This document shows positions 1-11,534 of a DNA stretch of 64,000 bases, piece after piece (positions within the stretch are counted from its first letter, which is position 1; each line of letters starts with the position of its first letter). Position numbers and translations under genes: made by a program. The DNA is taken from the NCBI GenBank assembly GCA_963930655.1, contig OZ005609.1, forward strand, positions 25,676,501 through 25,740,500, given 5' to 3'. Origin of the DNA: Myrica gale. Taxonomy: Eukaryota > Streptophyta > Magnoliopsida > Fagales > Myricaceae. The notes below the pieces were generated by a model, which was not told the origin of the DNA, did not search any database, and saw only the letters and a program-made list of their open reading frames with translations.

Positions 1-90
1 TGTATTTGAATACGTGTGTTTTGTGATGTTTGTATTGTAAAAAAAATAGGATGCAAATCCTAAAAAAAGTGGTAAACGAACATCACCCTA
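1..90. mobile_element. MITE arm, cut by the window edge
   Basis: The first ~88 bases match, in reverse complement, the left arm of the MITE at 2786-3012 (shared runs include AAACACACGTATTC, AGGATGCAAATC and GGTAAACGAACATCA). The outer end lies near the CACCCTAGGG at 84-93; the other arm is outside the window. Non-coding. Confidence 0.6.
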
Positions 91-656
91 GGGGCTTTAG
101 AAAAAATTGGGGGAAAGTGAAAGCAAGAAAGAAGGGAACACGGGGCGAAAAAAAGTCTTGACTTGGTTGTTTTTAACGTGGCGTATAGAGCTGACGTGGA
201 GCTACAACCTGGGAAAAATTATACACGTGTCCGCTTCTAATTGGGCATGATGTGTATAGCTGTTAGTTTCATTAACGAGAATGAACGGAAGGACCATTTT
301 TACAAAATAATGAAACTCAGAGACTACGTGTGATAAATACGAAAACCCAAGGACGATTTTTGTAAATGGATGAAAACCAAAGGACAAAAATAGTCATTAA
401 CCTTTTTTGTTCTACTCATTTTTAAGAAAAAAAAGTCGAGAAAGAGTGCAATTGATAACATTGTTATACTTAAGATTTTCTTTAGATTTATCCTTCTTAA
501 TTGTGTTCTAGCACTGACATGATATGAGATTATGTTTATTGCAAGATTAGAACAGCTCGCAAATTTTGGATGATATGTGCACACATATGCATGATTATAT
601 CTTTCGCTCTATATGGATTATCCCTCAAGAGTACTATCTACATTGCAACTGGTATG
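91..656. other. Intergenic, nothing recognised
   Basis: AT-rich DNA without a credible gene. Short open frames on the minus strand (202-387, 324-584) are low-complexity, overlap each other and resemble no family. No RNA gene or clear promoter was seen. Confidence 0.5.
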
Positions 657-664
657 CTTGGAAT

Positions 665-1368
665 TAGGGTTGCTCTGAGCCACCGGAAAATTCCGGTGGC
701 ACCAAAACCGGGTTGCCGATTTTTGGCTTCACCGGTGCCGGTTTAAGATTTTTCAAAAATCCCGGTGCTATTATTTTTTTAACCCCCCAGGAATCCCTCC
801 CCATTCTACTACTCTGCCCTGAATTTTTCCCCCCTGGGCCCCCGTGCGCGTCCCGTATCTCCCCGAGCACCAAGGAATCCCTCACCCGGGTCCTCAAGGC
901 CCAGACTGCTCTGGGGCCTAGAGTTTGTTTCCCACGGCTACCCCAGCCCCCTAGCGTCCCCAATTTTCCTGAGCTGCCCTGACCTTTTAAAAAAAAACAA
1001 ATCATTTTGTTTAAATTTTTAAGAGGTTTTCACTTAATTTTATTGGACTTTAAATTCTCATATTATCTTTTAAGATGATCTTTAATTTTATTGATTTTGA
1101 AATGTGGAATTCATTAGTTTAGATTTTATTGATATGTGATTAATGGACCAAAAGAAAAAATAAAAAAAAAATACATTGGGTAAAGTGCGTAAAATGCTAA
1201 AAAAATGGCCCAGTATGAATGTAGGACAACGGAAACCGCCACCGCTAAGGGCCGGTTTTTACCTTTAAAGATGTAGGTGTAGATGAAAATTATTTTAAAA
1301 CTGGCCTACTCGGGTTAGGTGGCGATTTTGGCCAAAACCGACACCTACACCGGGGTTGAGCAGCCCTA
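665..1368. mobile_element. Non-autonomous hAT element (TAGGG family)
   Basis: Seen directly: the ends are TAGGGTTGCTC on the left and GAGCAGCCCTA on the right, an imperfect terminal inverted repeat. The 8-bp CTTGGAAT occurs immediately outside both ends (657-664 and 1369-1376), an exact target-site duplication. Eight-base duplications with short TIRs and GC-rich CCGGTG/CACCGG subterminal repeats are characteristic of hAT elements. The 704-bp interior has no transposase; the open frames on both strands at 664-1005 are products of the proline-rich GC-rich interior. Confidence 0.85.
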
Positions 1369-1376
1369 CTTGGAAT

Positions 1377-2600
1377 ATGCTATGGCATTCGGTATTCTAC
1401 AATTGTCCCAATTGCTAAAATTGTGGATTCCTTTGAGAAAAGAGTTCCTTTGTTGCAAGAAAATAGATGCAAGTATAAAATCTCGTTGCAATCAGAAAGC
1501 CACGAGGAGAAAAAAGTATTCAGAAAAATAGAAGCTATGAGAGTTAAGTTAGACTTCAGATGCCATGAGCATCTAGCATAACACGTGCCTTGCTGGTCAG
1601 AAGATTATTCATGCTTTTCCTGAATAAAGAGCTCTGACCATGTGGTAAATTCAAATGTACAGGTCTTCTCATTTGACTACCGTTGAATGGTGAAACTAGC
1701 CAGACACTCACATCTAGTATTTCGTTTTTTATTTAGCACTGACGCATCTAATTCAACACTTTTTCTCAAGCCTTTTTTACTACACATGAATGTTCTATAT
1801 GTAAATTACCCATTGTCTTTATTCTTGTATCCATAATTCCTACTGATGCTAAACTCAATGCTAATTGCCTACGCATTGTATCAATCATAAGCATACTCTT
1901 CATCTCTCCACTCCAAGGTCCAAATATTAAGTACCTCTCCATTGTCTGCCTGAACCACATCACCTACACAATCCAACCATACAATTGAGACAAATAAAAA
2001 TCTAGCAAATACATACACGAAGAGACATACAAATCTAACAGAATCCAAATAAAGACTTTGACAAACCTTCCTGTTTTGAGGTACTAAAAGACCCTTGCCT
2101 ATTAATATTTGGACAAATATCACCCTCAATCACTGTTAATATTTATCAACCTGTTAAATTCAATGGTTACAATTAGTAAAAAAATAAAAATGTGGTTGCA
2201 AGCATCCAATTGAAAACTTATAAATGATCCAATTTATTTACTATAAAAAAATCTAAAAAGAACAGTCTCATGGGACATCACGAGTAATGTTGTTATATTT
2301 GAGAGCAACAACATGAGTCATGCATGACATGACAGTAATTAAATATACTAAGAAAAAACTTAAAATGAATGGTATTGAAATCTTAATTTAGCATTGAAGG
2401 ATTGAACCATTTAGAAGAAAACATATTAATAAAAGAATATCACCTCAAAATCAAAAGGAGGTAGGAGACAACAACTTTACGTAACTTTAATTATGGGTTC
2501 ACAAAACATAAAAGAAACAAAAATAAATAAATCAAACTAAGAAGATATGAAAGAAACAAATCAAGAGTCTCGAGGGCAGACTGTTACGGAGGAAAAAAAA
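1377..2600. other. Intergenic, nothing recognised
   Basis: AT-rich sequence with short spurious frames only (for example 1766-1963 and 1881-2129 on the minus strand, overlapping each other). No conserved coding signal, RNA gene or delimited element. Confidence 0.5.
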
Positions 2601-3270
2601 AAGCTAGGTTTAAAAAACGTAATCATAAAGAAGAGAACTTGTCCTGCAATATTGAGTAGGAGTTCAGAAAGACGTAATTATAAAGAAGGGAACTTATCCT
2701 GCAAACAGAGGAGAGAGAGAGAGAGAGAGGGGCAATGAAGAGGAATTTGTGCGAGAAAGAGGGGAAGGAGAGAAAGATTAAGGTCGTGTTTGTTTACCAC
2801 TTTTTTTTTTATGATTTGCATCCTACTTTTTTTTTACAATTCAAACATCACGAAACACACGTATTCTAATACAACACTTTCTTACATTTTTTTACAAACA
2901 TCAATCATTTTTAACAGCTTCTGCACGCATGCCAATACTCTTTTAACATCACCTAAATATTCATAGTTTTATTAGAATCCTACAAATTTCTTCCAAACGA
3001 ACATCCCCTAAAATTCTTCCAGGGATGCCCGACCTTCTGCAATATTGAGTAAGAGTTCAAAAAGAAATCATAAAGAAGGGAACTTGTCCTGTGAACAGAG
3101 GAGAGAGAGGGGCAATGAAGAGGAATTTGCGAGAGAAAGAATGGAAAGAAGCGAAAGAATGGAGCTTGCGTGAGAAAGAAGAAAATTTGGGGAGAGGAAT
3201 ATGCGTGAGAAAGAAGCAGAAGAATAGAAAGAAGGTAACTTGCGTGAAAGAAGGGAGGAAGGAAATTTGA
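2601..3270. repeat. GA-rich imperfect tandem repeats interrupted by a MITE
   Basis: A purine-rich block is repeated: a ~110-bp unit beginning GCAATATTGAGTA at about 2648 recurs at about 3040, both running through AAAGAAGGGAACTT, a (GA)n stretch and GGGGCAATGAAGAGGAATTTG. A shorter third partial copy lies at about 2616-2660. A MITE (2786-3012) sits between the copies. The (GA)n run is at 2709-2728. The minus-strand open frames at 3057-3301 are a by-product of the purine bias. Confidence 0.7.
2786..3012. mobile_element. MITE with TGTTYGTTT-type termini
   Basis: About 225 bp, bounded by GTCGTGTTTGTTTACCA on the left and, on the right, AAACGAACATCCCCTA, whose reverse complement TAGGGGATGTTCGTTT pairs with the left end. 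AT-rich, non-coding. Related to the arm at 1-90 and, by its terminal motif, to the element at 55872-56160. Superfamily not assigned because no clear target duplication could be set. Confidence 0.6.
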
Positions 3271-4310
3271 GGGATTTTGAGCCGCCTAAGCCGAGCCACA
3301 AGTCAAATTAGCCTTTCTATTCATTAAATGAGGTGTCATTATAATAATCGTTGACGTCTTATGTAGGCTTCGCAATTCCCTCATTCGGAGGGAATCCGTT
3401 CCCACTTTTGAGTGCCCCTTTTCATAATTCAGACCTCTAAATCAATTGGCCAACCACTCTTAGTTGATCCTCCAATTTCTGAACTCATTTGGCATGTGCA
3501 TGCGAATGACATTGTTTTGTTAGCTTCTGATTTTCAAATTAATAAAAGTGAAGTTGCAGCCTTGTAACTGGTGAGGATCCTATGCAATTCGGGTAACCAA
3601 ATTGCAGGGGCAATTCGGTGAGAGAGATAGAGAGAGTGAGTTGTGGGCACACCTGCTTGGGCAAGAGAGTCCGAATTGCAGGGGATCCCCGTCCCCTTGT
3701 CACTATATGTGGAAAATTATGAAAAATCTGTTTCCTAGTACATCGAATATTTGAACATTAATTTCCTTGCAAGCGCACGGCAGAAAATTTGTCTTTGTAA
3801 GTCAGTGGCAACCTGATAAGGCGTCAACTAAACTGGAACCACAAGAAGAATGTGAAGGGCGGTACCACATGAGGTTGTTTTTGTTTGAGATAAGTCTTCA
3901 TTTTTTCTATTCGATGCAGTTGCAATTTTCTATTCGAATTACATGATGTAATTTAGAAAGAGGTATACACAATATGTCGTCTCTATAGTACTATTTAATA
4001 TTACCTATATATGCATGCAAAATTTCAAATAGCATAGACCTTACAATATTGAGGTTAACTGTTATGTCTATCTTTATTCGAATTGTATCATATAATTCGG
4101 GTAAGAAATTACAGAGAAAGTGACTTACTTACAAGAAAATATTGAAAAGTCAAATAAGATTATCATGCATTAACGCACTGAATGCTATCTACAGCCTACA
4201 CTAGAAGTGAATTAGCTTCTGCACTTATGCTGCCATGTCTAGTCATTCTTTTGAACAAAGGAGTCGTGAGAAGACCGTTTCTCGTTGGGAAAATTTGGTG
4301 TCATGTGCCA
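3271..4310. other. Intergenic, upstream of the EG45-like gene
   Basis: No gene recognised. Contains short near-repeats around 3590-3680 (CAATTCGG and GAATTGCAGGGG types). Only the last ~100 bases before 4430 show core-promoter features. Confidence 0.5.
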
Positions 4311-4317
4311 AGCTTTT

Positions 4318-4327
4318 CCTATAAAAA
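4318..4327 (+). promoter_or_regulatory. TATA box of the EG45-like gene
   Basis: CTATAAAAAG stands about 110 bases before the start codon at 4430, giving an expected transcription start near 4350 and an 80-base leader. A second weaker TATATAG lies at about 4381, close to the ATG. Confidence 0.5.
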
Positions 4328-4429
4328 GGGTGCAAATTGTTATCTTCATGCAAGCATCTATACTACCTGAGAGTTGGAAGATATATAGAGTGCCATTTTC
4401 TTCAATATTACTCTACTAACAAAAACGAG

Positions 4430-5364
4430 ATGGCAATCAAAATCCACACTTCGCTTCTCTTGGGCCTAGTCGTAAGCTTTATCTCTGTGGCTTCTGCTAT
4501 CTCTGGAACTGCAACCTATTATACAGTTTATACTCGTGAGTATTCGTAAAATCCTAATTCTTCTTTTCTTCCTTTGTTCGAAAAAGAAAAATGAATCTTT
4601 TGAGCATAAATTTCACTTAGATAAATGTGTGTGTATATTGCACTTGATTGTGTAGTACCATATGGAGATTGGTGTGTTAGGGCTGTTGTTCAGAATAACC
4701 AGCTTTTGAACAAATAATGGAAGAGGCATTGATATGAAAAAAGTACTGCGTCTTCCGGTCTTCATCTTTTATGAGAACCCTTCGAATTTTTAGGGTACTG
4801 CACTACTGGCCGGATTATTATTTTTGTGAATATGTGGGCCAATGTTTACCTGGAAATGTGTTGGGACTTAGATATATCTATATCAAACTCATGGCGAATC
4901 TCTCTCTGTGGTATTAGCATCTGCATGCTACGGCAACCAAAACCAAGGCGTTATGATAGCAGCCGCTAACAAGGCCCTGTATAACAATGGTGCTGCATGC
5001 GGTAAGATGTACAGAGTTACCTGCACAGGCCCTACAAACCAAGGAGTACCACAGCCTTGCAGGGGTTCAGTCACGGTGAAGATTGTTGATCTGTGCCCCG
5101 GATGCGCTGCAAACCAGCTTGATCTCTCTCAGCAGGCCTTCTCCACTATCGCCAACCCTGATGCAGGAAAAGTCACCATCGACTATGTCCAGTAAGCCTA
5201 GCACACACACTACCTCAGTTTTGGTTTCCTTCTTGATCTTCTTGTGTTTCTTTATTCTTGAACAACAGTCTTATATAATTAATTGCGCTGACTCCGGCCT
5301 ATTATATGTAGGCCAACTAATTATTACTAAATTTCTTTCCTCTTTTGTGGTTTGCAGGATTTGA
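4430..5364 (+). CDS. EG45-like domain protein / plant natriuretic peptide-like (secreted)
   Basis: Three exons fit: 4430-4535, 4918-5191 and 5358-5364. All junctions are GT-AG and in phase, giving 128 residues. The first exon encodes a signal peptide (MAIKIHTSLLLGLVVSF to about SAISG) and the start of the domain (GTATYYTVYT). Joining exon 2 restores TPSACYGNQNQGVMIAAAN, followed by NNGAACGKMYRVTCTG, VKIVDLCPGC and DLSQQAFSTIANPDAGKV. These are the hallmarks of the EG45/expansin-like double-psi beta-barrel, with paired cysteines. Exon 3 adds only the last residue and stop (DYVQI). Size and content match single-domain expansin-like proteins of the PNP-A/EG45 group, which lack the expansin C-terminal domain and are secreted to the apoplast. 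Known members are linked to water and ion homeostasis; that role here is inferred. A 4655-4720 stretch within intron 1 is not used. Confidence 0.88.
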
Positions 5365-6937
5365 TTCTCCGAGAAGAGAATAAGCTAGCTTGGTGCTTCC
5401 AAAGCAAGCCCACTTGTATTTGATAATAAGGCTAAAATAAAAAGCAGATAGACTATTTAATTACAATTTCTCTCCTCAAACTATCACTAAATTCTTAAAT
5501 ATCTTCACAAACTTTAACTTGTTGCAACTCGTCTCCACAAACGATATTTTTCATTGCGATTTCATCTTCTAATATACTGAAGTTGTTATATCGAACAAAT
5601 TTTATCTCACTTAAACGATAAGTAACATTCTCCTTATTTGAAAAGACAAATTTGACCAGCTCAATTCTAAGTGAGTCATCTTTTTTTAATAGAAAAAAAT
5701 CAGCCAACTACGTATTATTTTTTGACTCTACAAATTGTTAAAAGCATTGTAGAAGACCTAGGAAGGACCCAAATGAGGGTAAAATTATCTTTTCAAGTAA
5801 GAAGAAAGTCGCATGTTGTTTAAATGAAACAAAAACAGTTTGATATAACAATTTCATTGGGAGATAAAATCGCAATAAAAAGTAAAATGTTTTAGAATAA
5901 ATTACAATGAGTTAAAATTTAATAGAGTTAACAAATTACAACGAATTAAAATTTGATGGCAAATTCCGAAAAATAGAATATTGTTAACACAAATTAGTGA
6001 ATTACCACGGTGGGCCAATCATTGAAGTAAGCCGTCGACGAGAGCTTGAAGCCCATACAGAACTACAAGGCCGAAGGTGTTAGATTAGTAAAATTGTAAT
6101 AAGGTAAGGAATATTCTTAAAACCTTTCAACTTTTGGTTTGGGGTGGGGCGCCAGGCCAGTGCAGCAGTGCAACGCATGGGCGACGCGCGTAGGCCCCTG
6201 CAGCAAGCTACTGTGACCGGCCTTCCCCCGAAAAAAAATTAATTTAATATCATGTGACCCGATGAACAACGTATCAGATATTAGTTGGCTTCTACTTCAC
6301 TCTCGTCTCCCTTATTTGATTTGGGACAAAATACGGAAGGAGAAACATAAGTATCTGCTCCAAAGTCCCAACATATGCTAATGCAATACGGGCCTTCCGC
6401 GTGCCTTGGACATAGAATGGGACCAAAAAGAAATCTTGGCTCCTTTTTTGGCATCAAACTCGTCACTTAGATTGCCGTAGTTGGCTTGCTGCCCTTCGTA
6501 GCAATAGATCCAGGACATGATACTTCATACTTCATAGATCTCGGATCGAAATTTCTGTAGGTATAGATACTTGCGACTGTTTTCCCATAACTATTACTTT
6601 AGGTACCAACTTCTCCCGGTTTACCAAGATAACGATTAATCCAAAATAATGGGTCAGGTGAAGGTTAGAAGTCTTAGCCGTGTATTGACCGGCATGAAAC
6701 CATATAGTTTGTGCTCGATAAGCCCTGGCCAGTCTCAGGAAACTCCGGCCCCACTGCTGCGCTAAGTGCGACATTTTGGATCCCATGACGCCCAGAAAAA
6801 CTGAAATCACGGGTCAAAATTGCCTGCCTTATATTGTCCAGAGCTGAGCAATGCGCCATCCAGATAATTACCACCCAATTGTTTCTGATCCGTACACTGG
6901 TTGATTACTTCGAAATTTTGTAGCTATGAATAGTTAT
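5365..6937. other. Intergenic with a degenerate repeat related to the 28.8 kb unit
   Basis: From about 5440 to 5700 the sequence resembles the repeat at 28.8-29.4 kb (TTAATTACAATTTCT, CTCAAACTA, GAAGTTGTTATATCGAACA, TTTGAAAAGACAAATTTGAC). A reverse-oriented arm follows to about 5970 (GTTTGATATAACAATTTCA, TTACAATGAGTT), consistent with an old hairpin element. The remainder to 6937 holds no recognised gene; the short frames at 6281-6874 show no family resemblance. Confidence 0.5.
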
Positions 6938-9110
6938 TGATGATATTAAGAATCATCACAATGTTCGAAATTCAAGTAATCCTGCAAAAATTACTGAGTG
7001 AGGGGGTGACCTCGGATCAAGTCTCTGAAAGCCAAGTTAGATCTCAAGAAAATGTTGAGTGCTAAGAGAATGAAATTAAGCGTGAGTTTATTGAAGAACA
7101 TACATTGGATTTTATGCCAATGTGAGAGTTTCAAACCTATTGTGAAACTGCTTTCTAAAAGAGTCAAGCTATAGAATTGTATTAAGAGAGTGTTACCGAT
7201 CATTCGAGTTGTCATGATCAGTCATCGGGTGGCTAAACTTCTATGTGAGATCGGATAGTCGAGACTGACCAACTTGCTAATGGGCCCGGGCCCAAGTGGT
7301 CTGGTCTGAGGAGGGCCGAGTATTTCATGACTCATCAGTAGTCTCCCCCTTTTCAACCTCAAAAACGATACAGGTCAGATCGAAGATCCAGCCCCTCGAT
7401 CGGGTCAGTTGTTCTGTTGCCCTGTCCCGGTTCTCTTAGTGGCATGGTCGGCCCTCCAGCAAGTGTGGTCGAAGAGGGCGAAGGCTCGACAACCTTGATC
7501 GTGAGGAGAACACCTTCAGATCTGCTTTCTTTTTGCCTTTTCATAATGGTGAGCTATACCTCGAACGCTGCTGAGATCTAGTTCTGAGCAGGGTACTCTG
7601 TAGAGATTCGATCGCTACTGAGATCTAGTCCCGAGTAGAGTACTCAGGAGATGTTTGATCGCTGCTGAGATCTTGTCCCGAGCAGGGAACCCGTGGGAGT
7701 TAGACCAGCCGCTCAGAGCCTGTCCGAGGCGGGGGTACTCGGGGGAATTAGTCGCTACTCAAAGTTTGTCCAGAGCAAGGAATCCGTGGGAGTTAGACCA
7801 GCCGCTCGGAGCATGCCCGATGCGGGGTGTACTCGATCAGGGTACTTTTGGCACTTTGGAGAGAATGACTAGGTGTCTGAATTATCATATAAGATAAAAC
7901 TAAAAGGGATTCATATTAAATAAAAATAAAATAAGATTATATGTTGAGATGAAACGAAATTATCAAGTTAGATAAAGAGATATTATTAGTAGGATAAATT
8001 TAATTCGTGCATGACTTTCTCAATTCCCTGCTGCGAGGTCGGAGGTGTTGTCGGCTCTGAAGGTGGCTGATCATACCGCATGGGTCGTGGCTAGCGTTCC
8101 TTGCCAGTTCGTCGTCGTTGATCTTGGTAGTGAGAGCGATTGGCGTCATGGTCCCTTCAGCTATAACTTTCAGAAAAAAAACTTTTAGCGTAGAATGGAG
8201 TTACAAAACTTCAATTAAACATTTAAATTTAAAAGAATTTAAGAGGCGGAGGTAGCTCTTCAATTAATTCGGAAGAAAATAAACTAAAGCCTAAAATAAT
8301 TGCAAGAAGGTCAAGACCAATAAAAATAAAAAGGCACAATCCGATAGTGGACAATAGATCATTGGTCATATTCTTTAACGAAAAAATCTTCCATGTGAAA
8401 GATTAAGAACGTATGCAAGAAACTCTAATCTTTAGCCCATATCAGAAGAAAATTCACATTAGTCATAAAAGTGATAGGAATCCTTTAATTGCGATGTATC
8501 GAATCAAAAAACAAAGAACATCTTCCCTGAAAAAATCGTCAAAAAGCTGATTTGAATTCTCTACCCACATGTTCCCAAATAATGATAATAACAATAGATG
8601 GAAGTAGATGGTTAAAAATCGTTTTAATGAACGTAAAAGTGTTTGAACGTGGATTTTTTCGAGAATTCCCACAAACGGGCTAACAGATGATGTCAAGAAT
8701 CACCACAATGCTCGGAAGCGAAGTAATCCTGCAAAAATCACCGAGGGAGGGGTGGCCTCGGATCAAGTCTCCGAAGGCCAAGTTTGATCTCAAGAAAATG
8801 TTGAGTGCTAAGAGAATGAAATTAAACGTGAGTTTATTGAAGAACATATATTTGCTTTTATACCAATGTGAGAGTTTCAAACCTATTGTGAAATTGCCTT
8901 CTGGAGGAGTCAGACTATAGAGTTGAATTAGGAGAGTATCGCCGATCATTCGAGTTGTCATGAAGAGTCATCGGGTGGCTAAACTTCTATGTAAGATTAG
9001 ATGTCAGACTCCTATGCGAGGTCGGATAGTTGGGACTGCATAACTTGCTAATGAATCCGAACCCAAGTAGTCTGGTCTAAGGAGAGGACCGAGTATTTCA
9101 TGACCCATCA
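6938..9110. mobile_element. LTR-flanked non-coding retroelement unit
   Basis: Two direct repeats, 6938-7337 and 8688-9110, are clearly homologous throughout. They share TCCTGCAAAAAT, GAAAATGTTGAGTGCTAAGA, GATCATTCGAGTTGTCATGA, CATCGGGTGGCTAAACTTCT and GAGTATTTCATGA. Both begin TGATG and end CATCA, as LTRs do, and the flanking pentamers are GTTAT and ATTAT (4 of 5 alike). The 1.35-kb interior has no gag or pol and carries a short-period tandem repeat. A LARD/TRIM-like non-autonomous element is the best reading; no typical primer-binding site was recognised. Confidence 0.6.
7555..7850. repeat. Degenerate tandem repeat of about 60 bp
   Basis: The phrase GATCGCTGCTGAGATCTAGTCC, with changes, recurs about five times (near 7568, 7610, 7662, 7700, 7750, 7800), with GGGAGTTAGACCAGCCGCTC occurring twice (7696 and 7788). 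It lies inside the LTR-flanked unit. The 80-residue frame 7655-7897 is a translation of this repeat and is not considered a gene. Confidence 0.65.
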
Positions 9111-10787
9111 ATTATATTGGAATCCACGTATGCACCTACCCCACCCACAAAGTCTCTGATCTTTTACTGGACGCCGACGGCCGACTAATATCGTAGGACA
9201 TTTTTGTGACATTGTACAGAGTTCTTTGCTTCCTGGACTGTTGTATCTCCGTTTCCTATCTAAATTTTTAAGACCAATAAATAACTCCCCTTGTGACTCG
9301 GCAGCTTCCTCTGAAGTCTTCGATGTGAAATGTACGTTTTACCTGTTCCACAATTAGCTGGCCGCTAGTGTATCGGCTGTAAATGGCCATGATAGAGCAT
9401 TACCTAATTTAACCACATGTATTTGTGTGTCTGTTTCCTACCAGCACGTATACCGTACCTTTGATTATTGAGGATGTCACTCACCTACCTAATACACAAT
9501 CTAATATATATATTGCTCTCTTAGTTAATATTGTCACCGCCCTGCAGTCTTCGTCAATCCGATTAAGAGTCATATATTTCATATTCTTCTTGTGGTAACT
9601 GGCAACCACATGGGACGTTCAAATTTCATTTACCCCATTTGTTTGGACGTAAAGCTCTCTCTCTCCCACACACATTCTTTGAATGAACACTGCGAGCTGT
9701 CTTTCATCTTCAGTTGAATGTATAAAATGATGTGGCAATCAGATACGTTTGAAAGCTCTTATTTTATATCACGACAATGATAGGCTATGATTTCTAGCTC
9801 TTGAATTATGTTTAGCTCTTAACAACTCATAAGTTGTCTTCCTCTTGTTTTTATGTGGGTCAATTGTTTAAGAAAATCGACATATCAAGGAATCCAAATG
9901 TATGCATATATATATATTATAAAATACAAGGAGAGAAATATTTTGTGAATAAGTCCAAGTTCTAGGAAACTTCGTGGAAAATGTGATCAACACTTAACAC
10001 AATTAGGTGCTACCAATTTTTTGAGGCTATCTTCACAATTATTACTTTGGTAATTGTTCGATTTGTGTGGAACGAAATGATTGCACATGAATTAAGATTA
10101 GTCGAGGAAAACGTAAAATGACATATACACCTAATTATAAAAACAAAACAACCACACACAACTTAGCCAAATGGATCATTTTAAATATGATTCTCATTTA
10201 TTTTCTTCTCAACCTTAATTACTAATGTTGATTGTTGCAAAAATCCACCTTGAATAAAAAAAATTTCGTTCTTCGTGCTTTTATATGTGCTCTAAACAAA
10301 AATAAAAAAATAATGATTTAAAAATATTTTCCAAACCAAACATTATTTTTTTCATAAAAAAAACATTTCAATCCTCAATTTCTACGAAAAAAATATAAAA
10401 AGTAATTTTTTTTTTACAAAAATCCATAAAAACTCTTCTAACAAAAATCTCCATACAAATATATTTTTTTACTCTCACATTTTTCTAAAGAATAAATTTT
10501 AAAAAAATTCTTTCTAGATATTATTTATGTACCACCATTCTTATAAATACCTGAAACATATATCTCAAAAAAATTTATTACTATAAATAAAAATATTGTC
10601 AAAACTAAACCAAACATCAATGTTTAGTGAGACAATCGGGGAAGACTTATAGACAGTCCACAAATGTCTGATCAGAGTATTGATCTACGTGGAACCTGAT
10701 GTCCAACATTTGACTTTATAGTGCGACACAGGGTCCATTCCATAGCTGGTGCTGCGAAATTGTTCCGTAGCCTTTGGGTCTTATAGG
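9111..10787. other. Intergenic, no gene; AT-rich MITE-like stretch at 10250-10620
   Basis: No coding or RNA signal from 9111 to 10250. From about 10250 to 10620 the DNA is very AT-rich with A/T runs (CCAAACATTATTTTTTTCAT, AAACCAAACATCAATG) and resembles an internal MITE, but its two ends could not be set. Confidence 0.4.
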
Positions 10788-10795
10788 GCATCAGG

Positions 10796-11526
10796 TAGGG
10801 CTGAAAATCGACTCATCAGCGCTGTTTTCAGCCCCTATCGGGGTTGCTGGAAAACGTAGGCCGACAACCGCGCTCGGGGGTGTCAACTCTGGCCAGACCG
10901 ACGACAGTCGACTTCGGTTGGTTTTCGCTCGGTCCCGATTCTCTCAATTCAACAAAAACTCAGCCACTACATCACCAAAATCAGCTACCACAACCACCAA
11001 AAACACCAAAACCAGCCACTAACAACCACCAAAAATAGCCACCACAGTCAACCACCAACCAATCACCAAGAGAGAGAGAGAGATTGTAAATCTAGAGAAA
11101 GGGCCGAAAGGGTGAGGAGTGAGGATGAGGCGTGAGCTGTGCGACAGGGGTGGGGAGAATAGCTGCCTGCAGTGGGGGAGACCTGCGACGAGGAAGACCT
11201 GTGGCGGCCGGCGGGGAGACTTGCGGCGGTGAGCTGCGGCTAGGGTTAGATAGGGTGAGCGACACAAGAGGGGGGGTCGGGGGGGAAATGAGTGGACTTG
11301 GAGGGGATGGAGGAAGACGACGTCGTCTCCCCCTAATGTAATATATATATATATAAAATAAAAATATAACAAAATTACATATAACCGTGGGCCGAACCGA
11401 TCCAATCGGTTTTCATAGAAAATGGGCCGACAGCCGAACCGTGCTGGTCCAAAACCTACCGACCCAGTCGATTTCGGGCCGATTTTGTCGGCCCGGTCGA
11501 GTTCGGCCCATTTCGGAACAGGCCTA
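10796..11526. mobile_element. Non-autonomous hAT element (TAGGG family)
   Basis: The left end TAGGGCTGAAAATCG and the right end ...GGAACAGGCCTA form an imperfect TIR (TAGGSCTG). Flanking octamers are GCATCAGG (10788-10795) and GCACCAGG (11527-11534), 7 of 8 identical. The subterminal region is rich in GGGCCGA/TCGGCCC words, as in other hAT elements. The GC-rich interior (11100-11340) includes an ACGACGTCGTC palindrome and gives long but mutually overlapping frames (11019-11405 minus, 11132-11341 plus) without family resemblance. No transposase. Confidence 0.75.
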
Positions 11527-11534
11527 GCACCAGG

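Noticed and set aside
664-1005. 113-residue and 89-residue frames on opposite strands
   Set aside because: Both lie in the proline/glycine-rich interior and TIR of the hAT element at 665-1368; no family resemblance.
11019-11405. 128-residue minus frame in GC-rich DNA
   Set aside because: Overlapped by an equally long plus frame and contained in a hAT element.
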